Under the pieces are notes generated by a model, which was not told the origin of the DNA, did no database searches, and saw only the letters and a program-made list of their open reading frames with translations. From Bacteroidetes bacterium GWF2_49_14 (GTDB lineage Bacteria > Bacteroidota > Bacteroidia > Bacteroidales > UBA12481), in the NCBI GenBank assembly GCA_001769295.1, contig MEOR01000046.1, positions 1 to 37,646 on the forward strand: a DNA stretch of 37,646 nt, written 5' to 3'. This document shows positions 15,376-23,716 of this stretch, piece by piece; positions within the stretch are counted from its first letter, which is position 1, and the number at the start of each line of letters is the position of its first letter. The position numbers were made by a program, and so were the translations under genes.

Positions 15376-15395
15376 ATCCCATCGCTTGATGGGAT
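15376..15395 (+). terminator. Hairpin after the small membrane protein
   Basis: ATCCCATC-GCTT-GATGGGAT, a perfect 8-bp stem with a 4-base loop, immediately after the stop codon. The following T tract is weak (TATCTGT), so it may be a poor terminator or an mRNA 3' stabiliser. Confidence 0.5.
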
Positions 15396-15414
15396 TATCT
15401 GTCCGCTGCCTTAG

Positions 15415-15525
15415 TGGACACGCCGACAAAAAAACCAACCCTCGCCGGGCTATCTGACCGCCCTCCGCCGCACCATTTGATCAGCGGCCGCCGGAGTCAG
15501 CTGACCACCTGGCCCTGTTTTTACC
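15415..15525 (-). mobile_element. Miniature inverted-repeat element, copy 6
   Basis: A 111-bp element. Ends are TGGACACGCCGACA (15415) and TGTTTTTACCA (to 15525), the latter being the reverse of a TGGTAAAAACA end. Bases 15423-15498 match 18875-18950 without gaps and differ at only about ten positions. In reverse complement the copy aligns with the right half of copy 1. Confidence 0.65.
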
Positions 15526-15625
15526 ATCCGTAAATCCAAACATTCCATCCGTTAAATCATCTATGATCAACCGGTTGTGAACCCATACCTTTCAACTCCA
15601 AACAAACTCAAACAAGAGAATCGTC

Positions 15626-17473
15626 ATGAAAAAACTCGGTTGCATATTGACAGCGTTTTTGCTGGTCCTCGGATCTATGTTGAGCGGCCAGCAGGTTTCG
15701 AAATCCGGCGAGGAGCTCCTCAAACTTTTCGAAAACGGAAACACCACGGAGATACTTAAGATCTTTGAGGTAGACCCTCAGCAAATGAAGGCAGATCTGG
15801 GAACGGGGATGACACCCCTTCACTATGCGGCTTACTTCGGAAATGTATCGGTTTTCGAGTACCTCATGCAAAAAGGCGGGAATCTCAACACGGTGGACCA
15901 GAGGGGGCTGACTCCCGTGTGGTTCACGGTATCCGGCCAGAGGCCGGCCATGCTGAGGAAGCTAATGGCATTGGGTGCGGACCTCAGCATAAAAAATGCC
16001 CAGGGCGACAACCTGTTGTTCCGTGCCATTACGGCAAGGAATCCGGAGCTTGTTCAAATCCTTCTCGGTAACGGTTTCGATCCCAGGCAGCAAAATGGGT
16101 ACAACATGTCGCCCATCGAGCACGCCACAGGGATGAATTCCGTCGAAATCATCAACCTGCTTGTTTCGAAAGGTGCAGATCTTCAGGTTCCTTCTTCCCG
16201 GATACCCCTGCTGCACCGCGCTTCTGTTTCACCTGGGGTGGATGTCCTGCATTACCTGCTGGACCGGGATTTCGATATCGATGTTAAGGATAATTCCGGC
16301 CGCACCCCTCTGATGATTGCCGTGGATTTTGGAAACCTGGCGGCAGCCCGGGCGCTCATCATGCGCGGAGCCGACATTAATCTGGCCAACTCCGAGGGAA
16401 TTGTCCCCGTGCAGATTGCCGTAAAAAAGGGATCCTCCGATCTGATCGATCTCTTTATCGCCAAAAAAGCGAACCTCACGGTTGTCGACGGGCGAACGGG
16501 AAAAACCATGCTGCATGAAGCAGCGCTTCGCGGCAACTCAGCCATTGTCAGAAAACTATTGGCAGCTGGCATCCCTAAAAACGTAAAGGATAAAAATGGC
16601 TACACGGCTCTCTCCTATGCGCTGAAGTATGGAAACAAGACCTCCGCCGACATCCTGAGAAAGGCCGGAGTCGAGAATATATCATGGGAAACGAACCCGG
16701 ATGATATCGCCTACCTGAATAAGGACTTAGCCAGGGACGAAGCCTACATATGGTACCTGAGGCATTCAGGATGGGCGATTAAAACAAAGTCTGCACTGCT
16801 GGTTTTCGATTATTGGGACAATGATACCCCGCCTGATGAAAAACTCCTGGCTAACGGGCATATCCGTCCCGGGGAGATCAAGGATATCCCAACCTATGTG
16901 TTCGTCAGCCATGATCACGGAGATCATTTCGATCAACAGATTCTCGACTGGAAAAGCGATATCCCGGGGATAACCTATGTATTTGGTTTTGAGCCCCAGG
17001 CCGGAGAAGGGTTCACCACGCTTGCTCCACGTACCCAAAAGAAAATTGGACCGCTCACGGTTACAACGATCCAATCCGACGATGCCGGTGTCGGTTTCGC
17101 AGTCGAAGTCGACGGGCTGACCATTTTTCATGCCGGAGATCATTCGAACAATACGCTGGAGATGAAGGACAATCCCTTTTTCCCTGAAATCGATTTCCTG
17201 GCTGAAAAGGGGATCCATCCTGATATCTCCTTTTTCCTTAACATGTACGGATGTGGTTCCTCCAATCCCGAGGCTTTTCAGAAGGGCATTTTCTACGCGG
17301 TTGACAAGTTGAAGATCAAATCCGTGCTGCCCATGCACGGGGCCGACCGGGAGTGGGTGTACGGGAATCTCGCAGAAGGAGTGGCCCAGAATAAGATCAG
17401 GGTCGATGTTGGGGCTGCCGTCAACCAGGGTGACCGGTTTTTCTTCTCGAAAGGATCGTTGGTGAGCCAGTAG
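15626..17473 (+). CDS. Secreted ankyrin-repeat / metallo-beta-lactamase-fold fusion
   Basis: A protein of 615 residues. A signal peptide (about 1-22, ending near SGQQ) sends it to the periplasm. Residues about 60-348 form seven or eight ankyrin repeats (for example MTPLHYAAYFGN, RTPLMIAVDFGN, KTMLHEAALRGN). Residues about 360-612 are an MBL-fold hydrolase of the UlaG-like type, with SHDHGDH (His429, His431, Asp433, His434), HAGDH (502-506) and a late His571 in LPMHGAD, so the metal site looks complete. The ankyrin part probably binds a protein partner or places the hydrolase. Substrate unknown. A terminator follows directly. Confidence 0.85.
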   Translation: MKKLGCILTAFLLVLGSMLSGQQVSKSGEELLKLFENGNTTEILKIFEVDPQQMKADLGTGMTPLHYAAYFGNVSVFEYLMQKGGNLNTVDQRGLTPVWFTVSGQRPAMLRKLMALGADLSIKNAQGDNLLFRAITARNPELVQILLGNGFDPRQQNGYNMSPIEHATGMNSVEIINLLVSKGADLQVPSSRIPLLHRASVSPGVDVLHYLLDRDFDIDVKDNSGRTPLMIAVDFGNLAAARALIMRGADINLANSEGIVPVQIAVKKGSSDLIDLFIAKKANLTVVDGRTGKTMLHEAALRGNSAIVRKLLAAGIPKNVKDKNGYTALSYALKYGNKTSADILRKAGVENISWETNPDDIAYLNKDLARDEAYIWYLRHSGWAIKTKSALLVFDYWDNDTPPDEKLLANGHIRPGEIKDIPTYVFVSHDHGDHFDQQILDWKSDIPGITYVFGFEPQAGEGFTTLAPRTQKKIGPLTVTTIQSDDAGVGFAVEVDGLTIFHAGDHSNNTLEMKDNPFFPEIDFLAEKGIHPDISFFLNMYGCGSSNPEAFQKGIFYAVDKLKIKSVLPMHGADREWVYGNLAEGVAQNKIRVDVGAAVNQGDRFFFSKGSLVSQ

Positions 17474-17474
17474 T

Positions 17475-17509
17475 GGGAAAAACAGGTCCTTTTCCCCAGT
17501 TTTTATTTG
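17475..17509. terminator. Shared terminator between convergent genes
   Basis: GGGAAAA (17475-17481) pairs with TTTTCCC (17490-17496). T-rich sequence follows on the plus strand (GTTTTTATTTG). It lies between the convergent ankyrin/MBL and AAA genes and can act for the plus strand and perhaps for both. Confidence 0.6.
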
Positions 17510-18756
17510 CCTAATGATGCCAGCGAAACTACATTGATACCGTCCGGCCGGGTGTAGCTGATTCCTGTTCCGGTAATAATATTGAGCGATTTGGGCGGTT
17601 TAATTTTTCTTGTATCCAGGTTGGATACAAATTTACTGAGGATTACCGCAGCCTCATCGATTTGCGCGGTGCCGAGTTTTATTTCAAAAGCGCACCAGTC
17701 ACCGTTGTATTTCTGGACAATGCTGTCCACTTCTAAACCACTGGAATCGCGGTAATGATACACTTTGGCATCGTTTGCCTGTGCATATACACGCAGGTCG
17801 TGCGTAACCAGTGATTCAAACAAAAAGCCGGTAAAATTCAAATCGTTTATCAGGGAATTCTCATCGGCTCCCAATGCAGCAACAGCCAAAGAGACATCGG
17901 TAAAATGGCGTTTTGGAGATTTTCGCAATGCGTGCGATGAACGAATATGCGTGTTCCAGGCAGGCTGGTCTTCCAGAATCATCAAGCGGTTAAGTGCGTC
18001 GAGATAATCGTAAACAGTGGGTCGGGTTATGCCAACGTTGTCTTTTTTGCGAATATCGCTTTCCAAAGCAGTAATATCCACCAGTGTTGCAGTGTTTCGA
18101 GCCAGCGATCGCAGCAAGCTTCTAACTTTTACGGGGTCGCGCCTGATATCGGAGACCCGGCTCATATCCACTTCGGTAAGCAATTCTACATACGCGCGGT
18201 TCAAGTCGGTTGCCTGATCGATTGTTTTATCTATAAGTGTTGGAAAACCACCAATAATAAGTTTCCCGATGATAAATTCCAGCTCTGTCGGTTTATCATC
18301 AATTTCAATTTTCTCACCTCTGAAGAGTTTTGCCAGACTGATTTCCCCGGAAGAAAAGCCTAATTCCTGCCACGACAGGGTGCGCATTTCCACGATGGTA
18401 AACCTACCCGCACCGGAGTGCATTTTAGCTGATTCTTCAGGGTTCGCCGAACCCGTAAGAATGAATTGGGCATTTTTCTGCCGGTTGTCAATTTCGTGGC
18501 GAATGTAGTCCCAAAGTTTGGGTTGAGCTTGCCATTCGTCGATCAGGCGAGGTGTATCACCAAGCAACAATCGTTTTGGTGCCGTGTCGATGAGAGGTGG
18601 TACATTTTCGTCTCTGTCCACATTCAAAACACTCTTGGCTATTTGCTTGGCCGATTCAGTTTTCCCACAGGCTTTTGCACCTCGAATAAGCACTGCTCCC
18701 GAAGCGTTGAGTTTCCGTATTAACTCGCTGTCTGATATACGTTCCTTGTAAATCAT
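17503..18756 (-). CDS. AAA ATPase with DUF4143 C-terminus
   Basis: A protein of 417 residues. The N-terminal P-loop reads GAKACGKT (26-33), the Walker B-like segment is RLIDEW (70-75) and a sensor segment FILTGSAN follows. The C-terminal half is the DUF4143 region, ending in YHYRDSSGLEVDSIVQK and WCAFEIKLG, where Glu-Val-Asp and Glu-x-Lys resemble a PD-(D/E)xK nuclease site. Such proteins are frequent single genes in accessory regions of Bacteroidota; their role is not established. A consensus promoter stands just upstream. Confidence 0.85.
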   Translation of the reverse strand: MIYKERISDSELIRKLNASGAVLIRGAKACGKTESAKQIAKSVLNVDRDENVPPLIDTAPKRLLLGDTPRLIDEWQAQPKLWDYIRHEIDNRQKNAQFILTGSANPEESAKMHSGAGRFTIVEMRTLSWQELGFSSGEISLAKLFRGEKIEIDDKPTELEFIIGKLIIGGFPTLIDKTIDQATDLNRAYVELLTEVDMSRVSDIRRDPVKVRSLLRSLARNTATLVDITALESDIRKKDNVGITRPTVYDYLDALNRLMILEDQPAWNTHIRSSHALRKSPKRHFTDVSLAVAALGADENSLINDLNFTGFLFESLVTHDLRVYAQANDAKVYHYRDSSGLEVDSIVQKYNGDWCAFEIKLGTAQIDEAAVILSKFVSNLDTRKIKPPKSLNIITGTGISYTRPDGINVVSLASLGK

Positions 18757-18772
18757 GGATCATCTTTATATG

Positions 18773-18801
18773 CAAATGTAAGATTATTTTACATATTTCA
18801 A
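18773..18801 (-). promoter_or_regulatory. Promoter of the AAA/DUF4143 gene
   Basis: On the minus strand TTG (18801-18799), 18 bases, TACATTTG (18780-18773). An inverted repeat TGTAA...TTACA (18777-18793) overlaps the -7 box and may be an operator. Confidence 0.65.
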
Positions 18802-18866
18802 GTATTACAATTTACAATTTATAAGCCAAACGGTTTACACTTTTTTAAGATGCTCCTGCAATCTAC

Positions 18867-18989
18867 TGGATGATCCGACATAAAAGCCAATACTCGCCGG
18901 GCTATCTGACCGCCCTCCGCCGCGCCATGTGATCAGCGGCCGCCAGAGTCATCAGGTCACCTGGATCATTGAGGCAGAATCTTTTTCGA
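18867..18989 (-). mobile_element. Miniature inverted-repeat element, copy 7
   Basis: It begins TGGATGATCCGACA (18867-18880), a degenerate form of the end of copy 6, and shares the block 18875-18950 with it. The far end is decayed; TTTTTCGA near 18989 is the best candidate, so that boundary is uncertain. Confidence 0.55.
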
Positions 18990-19153
18990 GATAAAGCCAT
19001 GTTGCCGCGTGCTGCCTCATAATTCATGCCGGTATTGCTGGATTCCGGTTTGCGGTGCTGGCCCCCGACCAATCACTGAGAATATTGCTCAGACTTGACG
19101 GAAATTACAATCCTTCTTCCGAAAACTGTTGTCGTCCACCCTTTGAAACGGCG

Positions 19154-19161
19154 TATATTTG
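19154..19161 (+). promoter_or_regulatory. -7 box of the pirin gene
   Basis: TATATTTG matches TAnnTTTG; a TTG at 19129-19131 lies somewhat far upstream (22 bases). It implies transcription from about 19168, which excludes the upstream codon at 19159 and supports the ATG at 19189. Confidence 0.55.
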
Positions 19162-19188
19162 TTTCATAAACAGGTAAGACAAAAGATT

Positions 19189-19908
19189 ATGGCAAACACA
19201 ATTCTTCATAAATCGCAAAGCCGTGGCGAAGCCAATCATGGGTGGCTGCACAGCCGGCATACATTCAGCTTTGCAAACTACCACAACCCCGACCGGGTGT
19301 ACTTTGGCGCACTGAGAGTATTAAACGATGATTATGTGGCCGAGGGAATGGGTTTCGGAACCCATCCGCACGACAATATGGAAATTATCTCGATTCCCCT
19401 GGAAGGAGACCTGGAGCACAGGGACAGCATGGGAAATGTATCGGTCATCAGGAAAGGTGATGTACAGGTGATGAGTGCAGGCTCAGGGATCACACACAGC
19501 GAATACAACAAGAACAAGGACAAGGCTGTGAAATTCCTTCAGATATGGGTATTCCCGAACAAGAAGAATGTTATACCCCGCTACGACCAGATTACGATTG
19601 ATCCTGCACGGCGCCGAAATGAATTCCATCAGATCGTTTCCCCGTCTGGTCAGGATGCGGGGGTTTGGGTTCATCAGGATGCTTGGTTCCATCTAGGTAC
19701 CTTTGACCAGGGATTTTCGATTGAATATTCGTTAAAGAAAAGCGGGAACGGGGTTTACGCTTTCCTGATCAAGGGCGATGCAACTATCGCGGGGATATCT
19801 TTGAATGAGCGCGACGGTCTTGGAATTTGGGGTACGGATAAATTTACCATTGAAGCAGGGTCAACCGATGCCGAAATATTACTCATGGAAGTTCCGATGA
19901 AGTGGTAA
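19189..19908 (+). CDS. Pirin family protein
   Basis: A protein of 239 residues with two cupin barrels. The pirin core is plain: RGEANHGWLHSRHTFSFANY, then GFGTHPHDNMEIISIPLEGD and HRDSMGN with the metal-binding His residues (HPHDNME), and SAGSGITHSEYN. Cupin 2 is less conserved. Bacterial pirins of the YhhW type can act as quercetin dioxygenases or regulators; which applies here is unclear. Start set at the ATG at 19189 because the family begins with a short MANTILHKSQSRG-like segment and a promoter box overlaps the upstream codon. Confidence 0.9.
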   Translation: MANTILHKSQSRGEANHGWLHSRHTFSFANYHNPDRVYFGALRVLNDDYVAEGMGFGTHPHDNMEIISIPLEGDLEHRDSMGNVSVIRKGDVQVMSAGSGITHSEYNKNKDKAVKFLQIWVFPNKKNVIPRYDQITIDPARRRNEFHQIVSPSGQDAGVWVHQDAWFHLGTFDQGFSIEYSLKKSGNGVYAFLIKGDATIAGISLNERDGLGIWGTDKFTIEAGSTDAEILLMEVPMKW

Positions 19909-19975
19909 AATCTGAAATCCTGCAGAAGCGGGCAGGACCCATTAGTATTCGTGTTTATTCCTGAAGTCGGCCGGG

Positions 19976-20473
19976 TCAGCCTGTCCGGAGATGCCGCTTT
20001 GCGGATAACTTGTTTAACTCGATTTCATAATCAAACTGCAAATCCTCATGTAAGGTCGATAATGTTTTTTTGATCACTTCAATCTGACGTTGGTACATAT
20101 TGGTAAGTGTGGCATTCCCGTCAATGGATGGCCTCATTTTTTTAAGTTCGCCGCAAAAACAAAGCAATAATTCCACCTCTGTTTCTTTTTTCTTTGAATA
20201 TTGGATATACTTCCTGGTTGTAATCAATATCTTACGTACACTCTTTTTGATAAAAAAGAAATTCCGTTTGTTTACCTCTTTAAATCGTTCCTCAATTTCT
20301 TTTTTTACACTTTCTACATAAGCCGGCTCATCGGAAGCTTCATACAAGAGGTAAGTCAATAATTCCTTATTCTCCTTTTTGAATTTTGCCAGATGTAAAC
20401 ACAGGTCCAGCAGTTCACCTTTTGAACGATAGCTTAATTCCAGCTTGAGCTCACTGACAGAGGCTGCTTTCAC
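19976..20473 (-). CDS. Conserved Bacteroidota hypothetical protein
   Basis: A highly charged, all-helical protein of 165 residues with no signal peptide or membrane segment. The N-terminus (SVSELKLELSYRSKGELLDLCLHLAKFKKENKELLTYLLYEA) is a pattern I associate with uncharacterised proteins found widely in Bacteroidota. Start is a GTG at 20473; a stop codon lies two codons upstream in frame, so no longer protein is possible. Function unknown. It is convergent with the pirin gene. Confidence 0.7.
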   Translation of the reverse strand: MKAASVSELKLELSYRSKGELLDLCLHLAKFKKENKELLTYLLYEASDEPAYVESVKKEIEERFKEVNKRNFFFIKKSVRKILITTRKYIQYSKKKETEVELLLCFCGELKKMRPSIDGNATLTNMYQRQIEVIKKTLSTLHEDLQFDYEIELNKLSAKRHLRTG

Positions 20474-20561
20474 AGATCAGATTTTAGTATTATTTGAATC
20501 TATCTTCATGCCTTGTTTTATCACGCCAGTAAAACAGCTGCTCGAAATCATGGCTGCCTGA

Positions 20562-23500
20562 TTACTTCAGCACCACATCCAGATAAACGGAATGACGCCC
20601 GTAGGTTTCATAAAACGGCTTAAACACCACGCCGTCGATTGTAAACTCCAGCTTTGCGGGATCGCCTGATATTGACTTGCCGATATCGTTTGCATCCAGG
20701 GTGATCTTCCGCCAATCCTTACGTGGCGCTGGCTCCTGGGCGGCCAGCAAAATCGGGCCATAAAATAAGCTGGCAATATTTTGCTGATCCATCAGGGGCT
20801 CCAGATAAAAATGGAACGGCATGCGCAACTCCACTGTATCCCCGTCTTTCCATTTCCGGCTGATAGCCAGATAGCTTCCGGGCATCGCCTGCACTTTCAG
20901 ACTTTTGCCGTTGATCGTCACGAAAAAACCTTTTGTGGCCCAGTTGGGTACCCGTACATGAAGCTTAAACCCGCCATTCCCGTTGATGGTCAACCGGGTG
21001 CGGTCTTCCCTGGGGAAATCCGTTGCCTGCGTCACCTTGATACTTTTTTCCGTCCAGCTGAGGGTCGACGGAATATAGAGGTTCACGTACAGCGCCTGGT
21101 TATCGGCGCTTTTGAAATAAATCGAGTTCTGCAGTTTTGTGCTGCTCTCCAGCGCCGTGCCATTGCAACAGCTAAACCCATTCATCCTGGCGTTGCCAAA
21201 CTGTTTCACCGAACCTGGTCTCAGGGGCACGTGATAGGTATTGGCAGAAGTGCTTTCGTCAACCGAGGCCAGGATGTGATTGTACAGCCCCCGCTCATAA
21301 TAGTCCATGTACTCCGCTCGCTGATCAAAAAGAAATAGCATGCCGGTGAGTTTGAGCATGTTGTAGGTGGCACAGGTTTCATTCTGGCCTCCCGACGAAA
21401 AGCCGTTCTCATACAGTGTTGCCGGCTGACTGGTAAAGCATTCGGCATTGGCGGGATTGCGTGCGCCGGCCACTCCCCCGATGCTGTACATATAATCCCG
21501 GGTGGTCATGTACCAGAAATTATCGGCTATCTGATAATACTCCGGAGCCTTTGTGTCGCGAAAAACCTCCAGCGCCCCGATCATCTGGGGGATATGCTGA
21601 TTGGCATGCAACCCGCGGAACAGGTCGACATTTTTGGCCAGACCGTGCACATGGTCTGCATCGCCATAGAACACTTTAATATTGTCAAATATCCGTGCAA
21701 CCTCCATGTATCGTGGCTCCTGGGTTAGCCGGCTGAGCCTGGCCATCGCTTCATTCATTCCCCCGAACTCGCCGGCAATATACCGGTTCCACATGCTGAT
21801 CAGGGTTGGGGTGGGCAGCAGCTTCAACCGGGCATATACCCAGTCGCCCATCCCTGTTACGATCGACAGCGCTTTCTCATTGCCGCTCACTTCATAGATA
21901 TCCATCAGCCCGGCCAGGATTTTGTGCAAGCTATAGTAGGGCGCCCAGATTTTAGCCTGATCCCCGCCGTAGCTCGCACCCTGTTCCAGCATGATGAACT
22001 GGTCGGGCGGATAGGCGCTGATAAACCCCTTCCCCCAGTTCCAGTAATCCGTCCGGATACCTTTCACGCTCAGATCTGAATCATAGCCCGATTTACCCGG
22101 ACCCGGAGGCACTGCAGTGGGATCTGACACACAGGCGCCTCCCGCGGTTTTCGGCTGTCCCGAGAGCCGCGACAGTGCATACAGGGTATTCACCATATAG
22201 TCCATCTTGTCCGCAAAAACTGTCTGCAGCGATTTATCGTACCCGGTGCCGGCAAACGCCTGTGCGATGGCCGACAGGTAATGCCCGGTGGCATGACCCC
22301 GCAGCTTGGTTTCCTGGCTGTCCCATCCTCCCATTGGTTCGGCTCCCTTGGGCTGTTCCTGACCAAAGGCATTCCGGAACATGTACAGGAAATGGTCGGG
22401 GTTGGTTCGGGCCAGACCCGTAATGAATTTATCCCGGTTCTCGATGAACTTCGTGGGGTGTTGATGCAGATCCGTGTTTAAGGTTACCTGATCAAGCGTA
22501 AACATCTCCAGTTTACGATCGGGAGCGGCCGGCGCCTTCCCCTCTGCAATGGTGACAACCGCCCTGGGTTTCAGGGTTGTGCCCGCCACCCGGCCGGTGA
22601 CCGTATAGGTGCCGGGGGCCAGCACCTCGTTGTTTTCTTTAGGCGCAGGCCAGAGCACCCGTACCTTGGGGCCATCCATCTGGTTGCTGTAAACGCCAGG
22701 CACATATCGGGGTAACCGGGGCAGATGTCCTACTTCGGTTTCCGCCCGGATATCCGGAACGGCTGTCAGATAGGCAGTATATAACTGCGGGGTGGTTTCC
22801 GGGAACCTGGGAAGATCCTTGTCCACCTCTTCGCGTACCCTTACGCCCCCCTCTTCTTTTTTCAGCGCGTTGGCATAAATCCGGGCTATCTGCTTCTCGT
22901 TCAACGGGATCCGATAGATCCGGAAATCATACAATTTGGCGTTGAGGTACGGCCCCTGGTCCGCAGCCACCGATCGGCCTATATTGAGGGTATGTGTTTC
23001 TCCCGGTGCGTTGGCGAACAGGTGATCCGGCGCGAACTCCACGTTCCTGACTTCTCCCGTGAGCGCCCCGTTAAGGTAGGTGCTCAAGGTTTTCGAAGGA
23101 ACATTCAATATTACGGCAATGTGATTCCATTTATGGGCGGCAATCGCCCGGGAAGAGGTTACATATTTTCCTGATGCAGTAATAAGGTGAACCTGAAGTC
23201 CTTCCTTGCCACCGATGCCTGCCGGAGTCACGGATAACCTCGACTGGGCCGCGGTCCCAAAATCGAAAAAGAGCTGCCCACTGGTGGCCGAACGCAGGTA
23301 CATCCATCCCGTGATGCTCAGCGATTCCTCTCCGGCCACCGCCTCGCCCGGGATCGTCAGAAACGCCCCACCCGCGCCAGGCAACGAGAGCACCCTTCCA
23401 AACTGGTCGTCTGGTACAAACGTGCCCGCAGAGCCCTGCAGGATGCCATGCAAATTATTGCGCGACCAATCCTTTACGTCGCCTTTAAACATATAGCGGA

Positions 23501-23618
23501 CCACCAGCCCGGTTTCCCCGATACCATCTAAGATCTGGTCGCCGCCTTGTCCGAATGCCAAGGTTGTACTCAAACAAAAACCGAGTACAAAACCGATGAA
23601 ACCCTTACTTCTCTTCAT
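20562..23618 (-). CDS. GH127 beta-L-arabinofuranosidase-like glycosidase with LamG-like and Ig-like modules
   Basis: A protein of 1018 residues. A signal peptide (1-23) is followed by a concanavalin/LamG-like domain (about 30-250), a short link, an Ig-like domain (about 318-358, KVRVLWPAP and YTVTGRV) and the (alpha/alpha)6 GH127 catalytic region (about 370-1010). Typical GH127 marks are LDQVTLNTDLHQ, GHATGHYLSA, and the zinc-thiolate residues: Glu747 and Cys749 in NETCATYNMLK, Cys817 and Cys818 in GFSCCNG. In the B. longum enzyme HypBA1 the matching first Cys of the CC pair is the nucleophile. It probably removes L-arabinofuranose residues in the periplasm or at the surface; exact specificity is uncertain. 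No SusC/SusD pair is nearby. Confidence 0.88.
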   Translation of the reverse strand: MKRSKGFIGFVLGFCLSTTLAFGQGGDQILDGIGETGLVVRYMFKGDVKDWSRNNLHGILQGSAGTFVPDDQFGRVLSLPGAGGAFLTIPGEAVAGEESLSITGWMYLRSATSGQLFFDFGTAAQSRLSVTPAGIGGKEGLQVHLITASGKYVTSSRAIAAHKWNHIAVILNVPSKTLSTYLNGALTGEVRNVEFAPDHLFANAPGETHTLNIGRSVAADQGPYLNAKLYDFRIYRIPLNEKQIARIYANALKKEEGGVRVREEVDKDLPRFPETTPQLYTAYLTAVPDIRAETEVGHLPRLPRYVPGVYSNQMDGPKVRVLWPAPKENNEVLAPGTYTVTGRVAGTTLKPRAVVTIAEGKAPAAPDRKLEMFTLDQVTLNTDLHQHPTKFIENRDKFITGLARTNPDHFLYMFRNAFGQEQPKGAEPMGGWDSQETKLRGHATGHYLSAIAQAFAGTGYDKSLQTVFADKMDYMVNTLYALSRLSGQPKTAGGACVSDPTAVPPGPGKSGYDSDLSVKGIRTDYWNWGKGFISAYPPDQFIMLEQGASYGGDQAKIWAPYYSLHKILAGLMDIYEVSGNEKALSIVTGMGDWVYARLKLLPTPTLISMWNRYIAGEFGGMNEAMARLSRLTQEPRYMEVARIFDNIKVFYGDADHVHGLAKNVDLFRGLHANQHIPQMIGALEVFRDTKAPEYYQIADNFWYMTTRDYMYSIGGVAGARNPANAECFTSQPATLYENGFSSGGQNETCATYNMLKLTGMLFLFDQRAEYMDYYERGLYNHILASVDESTSANTYHVPLRPGSVKQFGNARMNGFSCCNGTALESSTKLQNSIYFKSADNQALYVNLYIPSTLSWTEKSIKVTQATDFPREDRTRLTINGNGGFKLHVRVPNWATKGFFVTINGKSLKVQAMPGSYLAISRKWKDGDTVELRMPFHFYLEPLMDQQNIASLFYGPILLAAQEPAPRKDWRKITLDANDIGKSISGDPAKLEFTIDGVVFKPFYETYGRHSVYLDVVLK

Positions 23619-23716
23619 AATTCAATGCATTTAAGTCCTGATATTATCAAGGAAGGAAAGATCTCACATTTTTTTCAAATTATTCCCACTTCACAGCAGT
23701 AGCTATAGCACCCAAC

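Larger units (their letters stand above)
18757..19188. other. Gene-free gap with promoters and an element copy
   Basis: About 430 bases holding the promoter of the AAA gene (18773-18801), element copy 7 (18867-18989) and the pirin promoter box (19154-19161). Nothing else recognisable. Confidence 0.6.
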
